This document shows, piece after piece, positions 62,814-64,000 of a DNA stretch of 64,000 bases. The stretch spans positions 6,749,733-6,813,732 of the forward strand of contig CM055740.1 of assembly GCA_029465975.1 (NCBI GenBank), read 5' to 3'. Source of the DNA: Dallia pectoralis (Eukaryota > Chordata > Actinopteri > Esociformes > Umbridae). Each line of letters starts with the position of its first letter. Within the stretch, counting starts at the first letter, position 1. Made by a program: the position numbers and the translations under genes. The notes below the pieces were generated by a model. The model made no database searches. It was not told the DNA's origin and was given only the letters and a program-made list of their open reading frames with translations.

Positions 62814-63681
62814 TCAGTTACCAGCATTAGCTGTGTGTAGGGGTTTGACCTTAGCAAAGCGTGACAGTCCCAGTCGCAATCCCGATCCTGGGGACTTCGT
62901 GGTGGAACCCTGGGATGACATTGGACTTCTTTCACTTTGTTCTAGTGCTAAAAACCACAGAGTTTAAACTTGTTCAGAAATATATAATTTATTAGATGCA
63001 TTCTGGGATTCTGTATCCTGTAAAAGCTGCACTGTCGAGCCAAAACAGATTTCTGCATGCCCAAATCAGGGTTTAAGAAAATATGTTAAAAATATGCATC
63101 TTTATGATGCCAGAGCCCACATAACACACCTCTCCCAGAAAACACCTACCTGGTGGACGTCTCTTTAGAGGACTGCCCCCTGCTGGGCTGAGAGGGGATG
63201 GTCTCGGGAACAAAGAAGTGACAGGACGCATCCTCTTACTTGACACGGGCATTGATGTGGCTGATGGGAGTCCACAAGAGAACCTTTAATAGAAGCTGAA
63301 TATAAATGAGATCCAAAACAACTGAGCCAAGATGATGAATTTTTGGAACTTCATTCTTCCAACCATCTGAAGTTGTTTTATAGTTGCCCATTCTATTCAG
63401 AGGCTCATTTGGCCATTGGGAAGCAGAGGTTATGCACTGATATATAACATAATATATAGCCTTAATGCACTATTTCCTGTTGCCAACCCCTGTTCTACAT
63501 GGTGACAGACGGTGGCTACCTGGAGTGCATGTAGGCTGGTAGTCCTGATCTTCTCCAGGCCTGTCAGCCTGGCTGATCCCGCCCACATTCAATACAGAAC
63601 TCTGTTGATCTATGGCAGCTGCCCATCTCTGCTCTCTGATTGGAAGCATTGACATTGGATCCACCCTAACCTCACAAAGGC
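62814..63681 (-). CDS. rad51ap1: RAD51-associated protein 1, C-terminal exons (5' part beyond window)
   Basis: RAD51AP1 binds RAD51 and DNA and stimulates D-loop formation in homologous recombination. Three exons are visible: 63681-63520, 63260-63150 and 62947-62814, with matching phases (1, 1, end). The last reads through GSGLRLGLSRFAKVKPLHTA to a TGA at 62816-62814. This matches the conserved C-terminal RAD51-binding segment; human ends with LRLGLSRLARVKPLHP. The middle exon is basic and proline-rich (SPLKRRPP). The upstream exon is weakly conserved and less certain. No further exon is obvious between 63682 and the window end. The neighbour dyrk4 matches the order on human 12p13. Confidence 0.82.
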
Positions 63682-64000
63682 CTAGGAAAGACACATGTAT
63701 TACAAAAAGGTGACTTTAGACAATGTTTACTGTTGATGTGATGATTTTAAACAGTTGTATTAAAAGACAAAGTTAATATTTTGCTGTCTGACATGTTCGA
63801 CAGGTGATACATTTGTCTATGTAATGGATGTTAACTGTTTCACATATTAATGTTCACTGAACATAATCCAATGGATGCTTCCTATAAGACAGGATCATAG
63901 ATCAACTTTGTCCAAAAAAAGTATAAAAGAAAAACACATACAGAAACATGACTGACTGTCTATATTCCGGCCTGCAGAAATGGTTTTGATTTTACTCATG
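63682..64000. other. rad51ap1 intron at the window edge
   Basis: AT-rich sequence upstream of the 63681 acceptor. No exon recognised, so earlier exons must lie beyond base 64000. Confidence 0.5.

Overview
This window is ordinary vertebrate nuclear DNA from a ray-finned fish. The evidence is spliced genes with GT-AG introns, teleost-type transposon relics, abundant (CA)n tracts and long intronic minisatellites. A few dispersed repeats (about 43.8 kb and 61.5 kb) resemble, from memory, repeats common in salmonid and pike genomes, so a protacanthopterygian such as a pike is my low-confidence guess. I see no operons, CRISPR array or bacterial, phage or plasmid features.

Seven protein-coding genes were reconstructed exon by exon, and reading-frame phase is consistent across every junction I placed. 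From left to right: zfc3h1 (minus strand, 27 exons, C-terminal end lies beyond base 1), tbc1d15 (plus, 17 coding exons, 676 aa), tph2 (plus, 11 coding exons, 490 aa), a bcl2l14-like gene (minus, 5 coding exons, 294 aa), ndufa9 (minus, 11 exons, 379 aa), dyrk4 (minus, 12 coding exons, 597 aa) and the 3' end of rad51ap1 (minus, three last exons). zfc3h1 and tbc1d15 are divergent across about 4 kb of AT-rich DNA. tph2 and bcl2l14 are tail to tail. bcl2l14, ndufa9, dyrk4 and rad51ap1 run head to tail.

The genes do not form one pathway. zfc3h1 acts in nuclear RNA decay, tbc1d15 is a Rab GTPase-activating protein, tph2 makes brain serotonin, bcl2l14 belongs to the BCL-2 family, ndufa9 is a complex I subunit, dyrk4 is a protein kinase and rad51ap1 assists homologous recombination. 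Their order joins two blocks that lie on opposite arms of human chromosome 12: zfc3h1-tbc1d15-tph2 (12q21) and bcl2l14-ndufa9-dyrk4-rad51ap1 (12p13).

The most unusual content is repetitive. There is a 25-copy 31-bp array carrying 19 TGACTCA motifs in a zfc3h1 intron, and a roughly 40-copy 31-bp array in dyrk4 intron 2. A 38-bp array lies in the predicted dyrk4 3' UTR, a strongly strand-asymmetric 24-bp C-rich array lies upstream of dyrk4, and several smaller arrays occur. Mobile-element remains include a decayed LINE reverse transcriptase, a Tc1-like relic, a hAT-like element, a Tc1/mariner-type MITE and a tRNA-derived SINE. About 54.7-62.8 kb has no gene I can support. I found no convincing previously undescribed biological system. 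The best leads are a possible in-frame N-terminal extension of tph2 and the motif-rich minisatellites.
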